From DASZHJ01 sp035263705 (GTDB lineage: Bacteria > Pseudomonadota > Alphaproteobacteria > ATCC43930 > CGMCC-115725), in assembly GCA_035263705.1 (NCBI GenBank), contig DATFRA010000148.1, forward strand, positions 1-15,236: 15,236 nucleotides of DNA, given 5' to 3'. The notes beneath the pieces are model-generated. The model was not told the origin of the DNA. It did no database searches and was given only the letters and a program-made list of their open reading frames with translations. Of this stretch, positions 1 through 7,441 are shown piece after piece. The translations under genes were made by a program, and so were the position numbers. Position 1 is the first letter of the stretch, and every line of letters begins with the position of its first letter.

Positions 1-2
1 GG

Positions 3-1337
3 CTAGGCGGTCTTACCCTGCAGGCGATGCAGCGCGCGCTCGCGTCCGATCAACGGAAGCAAACTTCGAAGCTCCGGTCCCTGCTCGCGCGCCGTCAGCG
101 CGAGGCGCAGCGGATGGAAAAGCGCCCGGCCCTTGCGCCCGGCGGCGGGCCCCAGCCGGTCGGTCCAGCCCTTCCAGGTCGCAGCGTCGAAGGGCGCGGG
201 CGGCAGCAGCGCCGCCGCCTGCGTCAAGAACGCCGCGTCTTCCGCCGCGATCACCGGCGCGACCTCGCTGGCGCAGACCTGCCACCAGATCGCAGCGTCG
301 GTGACGCGCTCGAGGTTTGCGCGCACCGCCTCCCAGAACTCGCGCGTGGCGCCCTCCGGCAGCCGCGCCCGCACCGTCTCGAATGGCGTCTGATGCAACA
401 GCTTCGTGTTGAGCGCGCCGAGCTCCGCAGGATCGAGGTGCGGCTGCGCCCGGCCGAATTTCTTGAAATCGAACTCTTTGACCAGCATGGCCATGTCAAG
501 CCGCGGCTCGACCGCGTCCGAGGTGCCGAGCTTGGCGAGCAGGCTGTTCGCCGCCATGGGCTCGATGCCGCTCTCGCGCAGCGTGGCAAGGCTCAGGCTC
601 TCCATGCGCTTGGAGAGCGCCTCGCCGCCCTTGCCCGTGATCAGCGAGAGATGCGCGAATTTCGGCGCCGGCGCGCCCAGCGCTGCGAAGATCTGGATCT
701 GGAATGCGGTGTTGGTGACGTGGTCCTCGCCGCGGATCACATGAGTGATGCCGAGCTCGGCGTCGTCCACCACCGAGCTGAAGGTGTAGAGCGGCATGCC
801 GTCCGCGCGGACCAGCACGGGGTCGCTCAGATGCGCACCCTGGAACTCCGTGGGCCCGCGCACGAGGTCGTCCCAGGCGATCGCGCCATGCTCGAGCTTG
901 AAGCGCCAGTGCGGGGTCTCGCCGGCGGCGGTGCGGCGCGCGATTTCCGCCGCGGGCGACGCGAGCGCCGCGCGGTCGTAGATCCAGGGCTGCCCGCGCT
1001 GCTGCGCAAGCCTGCGCTTGAGGTCGAGCTCCTCGGCGCTCTCGAAGCAGGGATAGAGCAGGTCCGCTGCCTTCAAGCGCTCCGCGGCCGACGCATAGCG
1101 GTCGAGCCGCGCCGACTGCCGCTCGAACTCGTCCCAGTCGAGGCCGAGCCATTTGAGATCGGTCTCGATCGCCGCCGCGAAGTCCTCCCGCGAGCGCTCG
1201 CGGTCGGTGTCGTCGAGCCGCAGCAGGAACCGCCCGCCGCTCTTGCGCGCGAACAGCCAATTGACCAGCGCCGTGCGGGCATTCCCGAGATGGAGCCGCC
1301 CGGTAGGACTCGGCGCGAACCGGACCTTGGTAGTCAT
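3..1337 (-). CDS. gltX: Glutamyl-tRNA synthetase (short, second-type GluRS)
   Basis: Cytosolic class I aminoacyl-tRNA synthetase that attaches glutamate to tRNA using ATP. The N-terminal catalytic fold is clear: the APSPTGRLHLGN segment at residues 8-19 carries the HIGH-type motif as HLGN, and the KMSKS-type loop reads ALSKR at 240-244. At 444 residues it is complete but shorter than the roughly 470 of the main bacterial form. The zinc-binding insert is degenerate: one cysteine remains (Cys97 in LYPCF) and the later Cys/His ligands are absent. Many alphaproteobacteria carry two GluRS copies of differing tRNA specificity, and this resembles the shorter one, so a second copy elsewhere is expected (inference). 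The ATG has no clear Shine-Dalgarno sequence. nadE lies upstream on the same strand, 153 bases away across a repeat. The family is certain; which tRNA is charged is not. Confidence 0.95.
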   Translation of the reverse strand: MTTKVRFAPSPTGRLHLGNARTALVNWLFARKSGGRFLLRLDDTDRERSREDFAAAIETDLKWLGLDWDEFERQSARLDRYASAAERLKAADLLYPCFESAEELDLKRRLAQQRGQPWIYDRAALASPAAEIARRTAAGETPHWRFKLEHGAIAWDDLVRGPTEFQGAHLSDPVLVRADGMPLYTFSSVVDDAELGITHVIRGEDHVTNTAFQIQIFAALGAPAPKFAHLSLITGKGGEALSKRMESLSLATLRESGIEPMAANSLLAKLGTSDAVEPRLDMAMLVKEFDFKKFGRAQPHLDPAELGALNTKLLHQTPFETVRARLPEGATREFWEAVRANLERVTDAAIWWQVCASEVAPVIAAEDAAFLTQAAALLPPAPFDAATWKGWTDRLGPAAGRKGRALFHPLRLALTAREQGPELRSLLPLIGRERALHRLQGKTA

Positions 1338-1359
1338 TTATTGTGAGGCATCAGAGGTG

Positions 1360-1486
1360 CCCTCACCCGGCCGACGCTTCGCGTCTGCCGCCCTCTCCCA
1401 CTTCGTGGTCGAGGGGTAAGAACAGCCCCTCTCCGGCGCTTGGGCGGGAGAGGAAGGGACCCGGCGCGAAGCGCTGGGAGGGTAAG
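1360..1486. repeat. Dispersed CCCTC-type palindromic repeat between nadE and gltX
   Basis: The 153-base gap between nadE and gltX is almost filled by a palindrome-rich element. It has a GACGC-TTC-GCGTC hairpin at 1373-1385 and a CCTCTCC (1428-1434) / GGAGAGG (1447-1453) stem with a 12-base loop. Outer arms run from CCCTCACCC near 1360 to GGGAGGGT near 1483. The look matches the CCCTC/CCCTCTCC intergenic repeats common in alphaproteobacterial genomes (from memory; copy number not tested). It would be transcribed in any nadE-gltX message and could act as a processing or stability element. Confidence 0.7.
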
Positions 1487-1490
1487 GATC

Positions 1491-3179
1491 TCACGACCGC
1501 ACCGGCGCCTTCTGCGGCCTCACGGGCGCGGCGCCCTGGAAACGGTTGGTGATGGGGTAGCGGCGGTCGCGGCCGAAGGCGCGGCGGGTGATCTTGACGC
1601 CGGGCGGCGCCTGCCGCCGCTTGTACTCGGCTCGGTCGAGCATTTGCCAGACGCGGAGCACGGTCGCCTCCTCGTGGCCGCGTGCCACGATCGCGTCGAC
1701 GGGCATCTCGTGCTCGATCAGGCATTCCAGGATGTCATCCAGCACCGCGTAGGGCGGCAGGCTGTCCTCGTCGCGCTGATTGGGCTTGAGCTCCGCCGAG
1801 GGCGGCTTGGTGATGACGCGCTCGGGCATGACGCGCCCCTCAGGACCCCGAAGGCCCGCGGGCCGCATCTGGTTGCGTAGCCGCGACAGCCCAAACACCG
1901 TCATCTTGTAGACGTCCTTGAGGATCGCATAACCCCCGCACATGTCGCCATAGAGCGTGGCATAGCCCACCGACATCTCCGATTTGTTGCCGGTCGACAC
2001 CACCATCCAGCCGAATTTGTTCGAAAGCGCCATGAGCGCGATCCCACGCGCGCGCGACTGGATGTTCTCCTCGGTGATGTCGGACCCCTTGCAGGCGAAA
2101 GACTCCTTCAGCATGTCGCCGAAGGCCGCCATCGCGGGCTCGATGCTGACCGTGCGGTAGTCGATGCCAAGGAGCTTCGCGACTGCCTCGGCATCCTCCA
2201 GGCTTTCGCGCGATGTGTAGGGCGACGGCATCATCACCGCGTGCACTTTTTCGGACCCGAGCGCGTCCACCGCGATCGCCGCGGTGAGCGCGCTGTCGAT
2301 GCCGCCTGAGAGCCCCAGCACGATACCGGGAAACCGGTTCTTCTCGACATAGTCTTTGAGCCCCAGGACAAGAGCCTGGTAGATCGCCTCGAGCCCCTCG
2401 CTGGGCGCGGTGGTCGGCCCCTGCTCGATGGTCCAGCGCCCATTCTCGCGCCGCCAGTGCGTCGTCAGCACGGTCTCGCGCCAATCGGGCGCCTGTGCCT
2501 TGAGGCGGCACTGCGCGTCGAGCGCGAAGGAGGCGCCGTCATAGACGACCTCGTCCTGGCCGCAGACCTGGTTCACGTAGAGCAGCGGCAGCCCCGTCTC
2601 CTTGATTCGCTCGACCGCCAGCGAGAGACGCTGGTCGCGCTTGTCGGTCTCGAAGGGCGAGCCGTTGATCACGATCAGAAGCTCCGCGCCCGATTCCTGC
2701 AGGGTCTCGGCGACGTCCGGAAACCACATGTCTTCGCAGACCATGACGCCGAGCCGGACGCCGCGGAACGCCATCGGCCCGGGCGCCGGTCCCGCCGCGA
2801 AGACGCGTTTCTCGTCGAAGACCCCGTAATTCGGCAGCTCGTGCTTGAAGCGCACGCTGGCGACGCGTCCCGCCTCGAGAAGCACTGCCGAGTTATAGAC
2901 CTTACCGTTCTCGCTCCAGGGCGAGCCCACGATCATGCCGGGTCCCCCGCGGGTGACCGCCGCGAGGTCGTGCACGGCGGCCTCGCAGGCCGCCACGAAG
3001 GTGGGCTTCAGCACGAGATCCTCGGGCTGATAGCCGGAGACGCCGAGCTCTGTCCCGACCACGAGGTCGGCACCCTCGCGCGCCGCCGCCGCGTGCGCCT
3101 CGCGAAGCTTGCGCACGTTGTGCGCGATATCGCCCACCGTGGGATCGAGCTGCGCGATGGCGATGGCGAGGCGGTCCAT
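1491..3179 (-). CDS. nadE: Glutamine-dependent NAD+ synthetase
   Basis: Catalyses the last step of NAD synthesis, amidation of nicotinate adenine dinucleotide (NaAD) with ATP and ammonia taken from glutamine. It is a two-domain protein of 562 residues, normal for the glutamine-hydrolysing form. The N-terminal nitrilase-type amidase (about 1-260) shows the expected triad: Glu44 (GTELGVSGY), Lys112 (FKHELPNYG) and Cys148 (VMVCEDMWF). The C-terminal synthetase (about 265-550) has the PP-loop SGGIDSA at 291-297 and the STGNKSEMSVGY segment. It therefore needs no separate amidotransferase. The ATG start is preceded by only a weak purine stretch. It lies 165 bases downstream of the CBS kinase and upstream of gltX, all on the same strand. 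pncB, two genes upstream, supplies an earlier precursor of the same pathway. Identification is secure. Confidence 0.97.
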   Translation of the reverse strand: MDRLAIAIAQLDPTVGDIAHNVRKLREAHAAAAREGADLVVGTELGVSGYQPEDLVLKPTFVAACEAAVHDLAAVTRGGPGMIVGSPWSENGKVYNSAVLLEAGRVASVRFKHELPNYGVFDEKRVFAAGPAPGPMAFRGVRLGVMVCEDMWFPDVAETLQESGAELLIVINGSPFETDKRDQRLSLAVERIKETGLPLLYVNQVCGQDEVVYDGASFALDAQCRLKAQAPDWRETVLTTHWRRENGRWTIEQGPTTAPSEGLEAIYQALVLGLKDYVEKNRFPGIVLGLSGGIDSALTAAIAVDALGSEKVHAVMMPSPYTSRESLEDAEAVAKLLGIDYRTVSIEPAMAAFGDMLKESFACKGSDITEENIQSRARGIALMALSNKFGWMVVSTGNKSEMSVGYATLYGDMCGGYAILKDVYKMTVFGLSRLRNQMRPAGLRGPEGRVMPERVITKPPSAELKPNQRDEDSLPPYAVLDDILECLIEHEMPVDAIVARGHEEATVLRVWQMLDRAEYKRRQAPPGVKITRRAFGRDRRYPITNRFQGAAPVRPQKAPVRS

Positions 3180-3194
3180 GAAAGAAGCTCTATA

Positions 3195-3353
3195 GCCGTT
3201 AGTTATCAGCTGCTAGCCCGGGGGCATCAGCTAATGCTCAATTTATATATAAGTGACCCAAAAGCCACCTGCCTGCAAGGTAGGGCAGCGTAGCGCCGTT
3301 CGCACGGCTGAAAAGCTAAGGACTCACAGCTGAGAGGCTAAAAGCTAAACGGC
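3195..3353. repeat. AGCTAA-rich imperfect inverted repeat upstream of nadE
   Basis: The gap between the CBS kinase stop and nadE contains no gene. It is rich in AGCTAA (3229-3234, 3314-3319, 3343-3348), with GGCTAA at 3336-3341 and two CAGCTG sites (3207-3212, 3327-3332). The ends form an imperfect inverted pair: GCCGTT at 3195-3200 followed by CAGCTG, and CAGCTG at 3327-3332 running to AACGGC at 3348-3353. A third related segment starts with GCCGTT at 3295. The right arm overlaps the kinase stop codon (TAG, read from 3347 to 3345). AT content is well above that of the flanking genes. It may be a short-repeat element, a regulatory region, or both. Confidence 0.5.
3236..3260 (-). promoter_or_regulatory. 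AT-rich candidate promoter segment for nadE
   Basis: In this very GC-rich sequence, an AATTTATATATAAGTGACC stretch stands out about 60-80 bases before the nadE start. Read on the minus strand it offers TATATA/TATAAA as a possible -10. No -35 element with good spacing was found (TTGCAG upstream is about 20 bases away), so this is only a candidate. Confidence 0.22.
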
Positions 3354-4565
3354 GACCTGCAATTGCGGTTGCACCAGCACGCGCGCCGCCGGGAAGGTGA
3401 TGCGGACGGTGGTGCCGCGCCCGAGGGCGCTCTCGATCTCGACCGCGGCGCCATGGAGCTCCGCGAGCGACTTCACCAGCGGAAGCCCGAGGCCGGTGCC
3501 GTCATGGCGTCGGGTGTACTCGTTCGCGACCTGACCGAAGGGCGTCAACGCGACCGCGAGGTGCTCGGGGGACATGCCGATGCCGGTGTCGGCCACGGCG
3601 AGCGCGAGGCCGCCGTCGCGGACGCGCTCGGCCCGGACGGCGACGCGGCCGCCGCCCGGAGTGAACTTGATCGAGTTGCTGAGCAGGTTGAGCAGGATGT
3701 GGCGGATCGAGCGCTGGTCCGCGAGGAGCGGCGGCAGCCCCGGAGCGATCTCGCGATCGAGCGCAATCTGACCCTGGCGCGCGCGATCCGCGACGAATCG
3801 GATCGCCACGGAGACCTGCTGGCAGAGGTCGATGGCCTCCTCGAACAGCACCATCTTGCCGTCCTCGATCTTGGCCATGTCCAGGATGTCGTTGATCACC
3901 GACAGCAGGTTTTGGCCGCTGACGTGGATGTCCTCGGCGTATTCACGGTACTTCGCGGGTTGCAGCGGCCCGAGGCTCTGGGTCTGGATCAGATCCGAGA
4001 AGCCGATGATGGCGTTCAAGGGCGTCCGGAGCTCGTGACTCATGACGGCGAGGAAGCGCGACTTGCTGCGGTTGGCGCTCTCGGCGGCGCGGCGCGCCTC
4101 CTCGGCCTCTCGGTTGCGCCGCTCGGTGCGCGCGAGGTTGAGCTGCAGGAGCGACAGGGCAGTGGCGACGCCGGCGTAGCGCCCCGCCGTTGTCACTACG
4201 AAGCCGCGCAGCAGCGCCGAGGGGTTTTCCGTCGCGATCAGGCTTTCGAGCGCGTCGACCTGCACGCTGCTCTCGACAACGAGCGGTGCCGCGTCCATGA
4301 GCACCGTGATCGGCTTCTGCGCATAGAGCGCCCGGCCATAATCCTGCGCGAGGCTCATGGTCAGGTCGTGCCGGTTCACCAGGCCGACCGGCGTCCCGTC
4401 GTCGACCACGGGAATCGCGATCAGCTCGGCGTCGGCCCGGAAACGGTCGAAGACGACGGCGCAGCGCGTGTCCGGCGTCACCGGCGTCACCGGCGCTGCG
4501 ACCGACGCCAACCGGTCGTCGCCCGGGGTCGGCGTTCGTGAGGTGCGTGTCGCGGCCGCCGGCAT
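3345..4565 (-). CDS. Soluble CBS-domain sensor histidine kinase
   Basis: A 406-residue cytosolic kinase without membrane segments. The N-terminal part (about 35-140) looks like a CBS pair: IPVVDDGTPVGLVNRHDL at 51-68, then VLMDAAPLVVESS and a second half ending AGRYAGVATALSLLQLN. CBS pairs commonly bind adenine nucleotides (family knowledge). A charged helix (about 143-168) leads to the HisKA domain with SHELRTPLNAIIGFSDL, the phosphorylated histidine being His177. The ATPase domain has the N box NLLSNSIKFTP, the DTGIGMS box and GTGLGLPL, so it should be active. There is no receiver domain and no response regulator nearby. It sits between pncB and nadE on the same strand, which makes a nucleotide or NAD-linked signal attractive but unproven. 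The ATG follows a GAGAAAGGGA purine run. A tandem VTPVTP at 26-31 comes from a small in-frame DNA duplication. Confidence 0.9.
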   Translation of the reverse strand: MPAAATRTSRTPTPGDDRLASVAAPVTPVTPDTRCAVVFDRFRADAELIAIPVVDDGTPVGLVNRHDLTMSLAQDYGRALYAQKPITVLMDAAPLVVESSVQVDALESLIATENPSALLRGFVVTTAGRYAGVATALSLLQLNLARTERRNREAEEARRAAESANRSKSRFLAVMSHELRTPLNAIIGFSDLIQTQSLGPLQPAKYREYAEDIHVSGQNLLSVINDILDMAKIEDGKMVLFEEAIDLCQQVSVAIRFVADRARQGQIALDREIAPGLPPLLADQRSIRHILLNLLSNSIKFTPGGGRVAVRAERVRDGGLALAVADTGIGMSPEHLAVALTPFGQVANEYTRRHDGTGLGLPLVKSLAELHGAAVEIESALGRGTTVRITFPAARVLVQPQLQVAV

Positions 4566-4606
4566 TGCCGAAATCCCTTTCTCGCCCGTCTTCTAGCAAT
4601 GCGATC

Positions 4607-4635
4607 GTTAAAGCTTTCTTTGTCCGGATAGTAAA
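4607..4635 (-). promoter_or_regulatory. Candidate promoter for the CBS kinase gene
   Basis: Read on the minus strand, TTTACT (4635-4630) and TTTAAC (4612-4607) are separated by 17 bases, a fair but imperfect match to a sigma-70 promoter. They lie 42 bases before the ATG in the most AT-rich part of the gap. A 5-base inverted repeat, CGGAT-6-ATCCG (4625-4640), overlaps the -35 element and could be an operator half-site pair. Confidence 0.27.
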
Positions 4636-4750
4636 ATCCGAAATAAGACGGCGATATTCGGCATCGGATACACGACAGCGACAGTCTTACTCGCGCTGTG
4701 GCGCGAAGTGTTACGGTTGGATTGCAGTTATGTTGCGGTCTCCCTTGGCG

Positions 4751-4815
4751 GTCCTCGACGAGATGGACAAGCACCTCATCCTGAGCAAGCGAGCGAAGCG
4801 AGCGCGTCGAAGGAC
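4751..4815. repeat. Dispersed palindromic repeat between pncB and the CBS kinase
   Basis: The 277-base gap 4566-4842 holds the kinase promoter region and, next to the pncB stop, this element. GTCCTCGACG (4751-4760) faces CGTCGAAGGAC (4805-4815), an inverted pair with one inserted base. Between them are CTCATCCTGAGCAAGCGAG and a GAGCGAAGCGAGCGC tip. The GTCCTTCGACG...CTCAGGATGAGG style is a familiar intergenic palindrome of alphaproteobacteria (from memory). It lies just after pncB in the direction of transcription, so it could serve as a 3' end structure for aroG-pncB, although no T-run follows it. Confidence 0.65.
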
Positions 4816-4842
4816 GCACGATCGCCGTCGACGCTGCTCTTC

Positions 4843-6030
4843 CTACTCCGCCGCGCCGTCCTTGCGCTTGCGGATCAGGAATTCGCGACCGACTTTGACC
4901 AGGGCCTTGCCGTCGTAGGCGACGATGTCGGCCGTCGCGTAGGTCTCGCTCCAGAGCTCGGGCAGGTAGGACCCGGTGCCGACGACGTCGATGGGCGCCT
5001 CGGCCGCCGCCATCATGCGGCACTTCGCGGGCGTGAAGCCGGAGCTCGCGACGATCTTCACCTTGCCGAAGCCGGCATCGTCGAGGCTGCGCCGGAGGTG
5101 CCAGACCGCCGCCGCGCTGACGCCGGTGCCGACGAGTGTTCGCAGCTCCAGCTCGGTGCGGTAGCCGCGGATCGACTTGGGCGCGTGACGCTCCAACACA
5201 TCGTAGGAGCGCGCGAGGTCGAGGCCCTCGACGTAGCGGCCGCCGTGCGTGTCGAGGCGCAGCGCCAGCTCGCCCGCCGCGGCAAGCTCCGGAAAGCGCG
5301 CGCAGACCGCGAGGGAGTCCGTGATCTCCTTCGCGAAATAATCCACCAGCACCGTCATGGGCTCGCGCGGGAAAGTCTCGCGGAACATTTCTGCTGCGCG
5401 CACGGTCGAGCCCGCGTAGCCGATGAGCGCATGCGGCATCGTCCCGCGGCCCTTGTCGTTGCCGAAGTAGGAGGCGGTCGCCTCCGTCGCGTTGGCGACG
5501 AACCCGACCGCACCCACCTCGCGCTTCGCCGCGGCCGAGCCCACCGCCGCGGCGTAGGCCATCATCGCCGCCATCTCCGCGCCCGCGCAGTGCCGCGCGT
5601 CCATGGCGAGGAACGCCGTCTTCGGCAGGTCGACGCACATGTTGTAGGCGTTGTAGGCGGCGACGCAGGGCGCGCCCAGCCGCTGCAAGTAGAGCGTCTC
5701 GAGATCGACCAGGTGATAGAGCGAGCCCGTCAAATAGATCATCGGCTCGCCCGCGCCCACCCAGTCGCCTTCTTGGTAGATGAGCTCGGTCTCGAAGCGC
5801 GTGCGGCGCTCCTTCTGCATCTCATTCAGAAACTCGACCATGAGCCGCGGCGTGCAGATTACCGGCCGGCGCAGGAAGATCGCGTAGGTGACGCGGATAT
5901 CGCCGAAGCGCCGCACCACCTCCTTGGTCTTGAGGAAGTAGGCGTCGGTGAGCCGCGCGACGTCGTCGGGCGAATGGGTCAGCTCGACCTCCCGCGTGCG
6001 AGCGCTCGTCCGTTCAGGACGCGGCGGCAA
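4843..6030 (-). CDS. pncB: Nicotinate phosphoribosyltransferase
   Basis: Salvage enzyme joining nicotinate to PRPP to give nicotinate mononucleotide, which feeds NAD synthesis and finally NadE. Recognisable segments are LTDAYFLKTKEVV near the N-terminus, LDTHGGRYVEGLD in the centre, KIVASSGFTPAK, and DVVGTGSYLPE near the phosphate-binding end. At 395 residues it has the usual length of the compact bacterial form. The longest frame starts with TTG at 6030, inside the end of aroG (17-base overlap), with no good ribosome binding site. Thirteen codons further in, a CTG is preceded by GGGAGG at good spacing, so the true N-terminus is uncertain. The overlap suggests co-transcription and translational coupling with aroG. 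Next downstream is the CBS kinase, then nadE. The family call is strong; nicotinate over nicotinamide rests on family resemblance. Confidence 0.9.
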   Translation of the reverse strand: MPPRPERTSARTREVELTHSPDDVARLTDAYFLKTKEVVRRFGDIRVTYAIFLRRPVICTPRLMVEFLNEMQKERRTRFETELIYQEGDWVGAGEPMIYLTGSLYHLVDLETLYLQRLGAPCVAAYNAYNMCVDLPKTAFLAMDARHCAGAEMAAMMAYAAAVGSAAAKREVGAVGFVANATEATASYFGNDKGRGTMPHALIGYAGSTVRAAEMFRETFPREPMTVLVDYFAKEITDSLAVCARFPELAAAGELALRLDTHGGRYVEGLDLARSYDVLERHAPKSIRGYRTELELRTLVGTGVSAAAVWHLRRSLDDAGFGKVKIVASSGFTPAKCRMMAAAEAPIDVVGTGSYLPELWSETYATADIVAYDGKALVKVGREFLIRKRKDGAAE

Positions 6031-7399
6031 TCTTGCGTTCGACGCCCGCGCGCTTCTTCTTGAGGGCCTCGGCGAGCCAGAAGGCGAGCTCCAGCGCCTG
6101 GCTCGCGTTGAGCCGCGGGTCGCAGTGGGTGTGATAGCGGTCGCCGAGCGCGGTCTCGGTGATCGCCTGGGCGCCGCCGACGCACTCAGTCACGTCCTGT
6201 CCGGTCATCTCGAAATGAACGCCGCCCGCATAAGTCCCCTCGGCCTCGTGCACCGCGAAGAAGCCGCGCACCTCCGCCATGATCCGGTCGACCATGCGGG
6301 TCTTGTAGCCGGTCGACGACACCACGGTATTGCCGTGCATGGGATCGCAGCACCAGACGACCTTGCGGCCCTCGCGCTCGACGGCGCGGATCAGCGGCGT
6401 GAGGTTCTTATCGACCTTGTCGGCCCCCATACGCGCGATCAGCGTGAGCCGGCCCGGCTCGTTCTCGGGATTGAGCACGTCGATCAGCTTCAAGAGGTCC
6501 GAGGGATCGAGGCTCGGCCCGCATTTCATGCCGATCGGGTTCTTGACGCCGCGCAAGAACTCCACGTGCGCGCCGTTCACCTGCCGCGTGCGGTCGCCGA
6601 TCCAGAGCATGTGCGCGGAGCAGTCGTACCAGTCGCCCGTGGTGGAATCGACGCGGGTCAGCGCCTGCTCGTAGGGCAGCAGCAGCGCCTCGTGCGAGGT
6701 GAAGAAGTCAGTCTCGCGGATCTGCGGCGTGGTCTCGGACGTGAGCCCCACCGCCGCCATGAAGTCGAGCGTCTCGGTCAGGCGCTCCGCCAGCTCCTTG
6801 TAGCGCTCGCCCGCCGGGCTCGCGGCGACGAAGCCCTGGTTCCAGGTGTGCACGCGGTGCAGGTCGGCATAGCCGCCCTGCGCGAAGGCGCGCAACAGGT
6901 TGAGCGTCGCCGCCGACTGGCTGAAGCATTGCACCATCCGTTGCGGATCCGGCCGGCGCGCTTCTTCCGTGAACTCCATGCCGTTGACGATGTCGCCGCG
7001 GTAGGAGGGTAGCGTCACCCCGTTCTGAGTCTCGGTATCGGCGGAGCGGGGCTTGGCGAACTGGCCCGCCATGCGGCTCACCTTCACCACCGGGCAGGTC
7101 GCGCCGAAGGTGAGCACCACCGCCATCTGCAAAAGCACGCGGAAGGTGTCGCGGATGTTGTTGGGATGGAACTCGGCGAAGCTCTCGGCGCAATCGCCGC
7201 CCTGCAGCAGGAAGGACCGGCCCTCCGCGACCGCGCCCAGCGCCCGCTTCAAGCGCCGAGCCTCGCCCGCAAAGACGAGCGGCGGGTAGGTCCTGAGCAG
7301 CTTCTCCACGGCCTCCAGCGCCGCTTGGTCCGGATACTCCGGAACCTGCCGGATCGGCATGCTCCGCCAGCTGTCGAGACTCCATTTCTTCTGCGTCAT
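6014..7399 (-). CDS. aroG: Class II 3-deoxy-7-phosphoheptulonate (DAHP) synthase
   Basis: First enzyme of the shikimate pathway, condensing phosphoenolpyruvate with erythrose 4-phosphate in the cytosol. This is the plant/actinobacterial-type AroA-II family, not the E. coli AroFGH type. It shows KWSLDSWR at the start, LLQGGDCAESF (Cys70), WCCDPMHGNT (His355), GVHFEMTGQDVTECVGG (Glu397) and THCDPRLN (Asp427); these four residues match the metal ligands of the family. At 461 residues it is full length. The ATG start at 7399 is preceded by GAGAGG at 7410-7405, and a plausible promoter lies 42-72 bases upstream. The stop overlaps the start of pncB. Class II enzymes are often feedback inhibited by aromatic amino acids, but the sequence alone does not show which. 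Confidence 0.97.
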   Translation of the reverse strand: MTQKKWSLDSWRSMPIRQVPEYPDQAALEAVEKLLRTYPPLVFAGEARRLKRALGAVAEGRSFLLQGGDCAESFAEFHPNNIRDTFRVLLQMAVVLTFGATCPVVKVSRMAGQFAKPRSADTETQNGVTLPSYRGDIVNGMEFTEEARRPDPQRMVQCFSQSAATLNLLRAFAQGGYADLHRVHTWNQGFVAASPAGERYKELAERLTETLDFMAAVGLTSETTPQIRETDFFTSHEALLLPYEQALTRVDSTTGDWYDCSAHMLWIGDRTRQVNGAHVEFLRGVKNPIGMKCGPSLDPSDLLKLIDVLNPENEPGRLTLIARMGADKVDKNLTPLIRAVEREGRKVVWCCDPMHGNTVVSSTGYKTRMVDRIMAEVRGFFAVHEAEGTYAGGVHFEMTGQDVTECVGGAQAITETALGDRYHTHCDPRLNASQALELAFWLAEALKKKRAGVERKIAAAS

Positions 7400-7412
7400 A
7401 ACCGCCTCTCAC

Positions 7413-7432
7413 CCGCGCGCCTGACCGCGCGG
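7413..7432 (-). promoter_or_regulatory. GC hairpin in the aroG leader
   Basis: CCGCGCG (7413-7419) and CGCGCGG (7426-7432) form a perfect 7-base-pair stem with a 6-base loop. It lies in the predicted aroG 5' leader, two bases upstream of the GAGAGG ribosome binding site (7410-7405). It could affect ribosome access. Chance is possible in such GC-rich DNA. Confidence 0.35.
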
Positions 7433-7441
7433 AAACCTCAG

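Noticed and set aside
27..1346. A long open frame antisense to gltX
   Set aside because: gltX is certain from its motifs. The antisense product is Arg-rich with no domain, and it exists because of high GC at third positions.
3295..3308. GCCGT-TCGC-ACGGC hairpin after the CBS kinase as a terminator
   Set aside because: The stem is only five base pairs, and on the minus strand the T-run lies before the hairpin, not after it.
4473..4497. Tandem GGCGTCACC units as a regulatory repeat
   Set aside because: They lie in frame inside the CBS kinase N-terminus (VTPVTP). A small coding duplication is the simpler explanation.
4791..4806. GAGCGAAGCGAGCGC as a microsatellite
   Set aside because: It is the tip of the palindromic element at 4751-4815, not a tandem array.
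4708..6063. A 451-codon plus-strand frame antisense to pncB
   Set aside because: It is a shadow of pncB. Its composition is low-complexity Arg/Ala/Asp/Val, with no ribosome site and no family resemblance.
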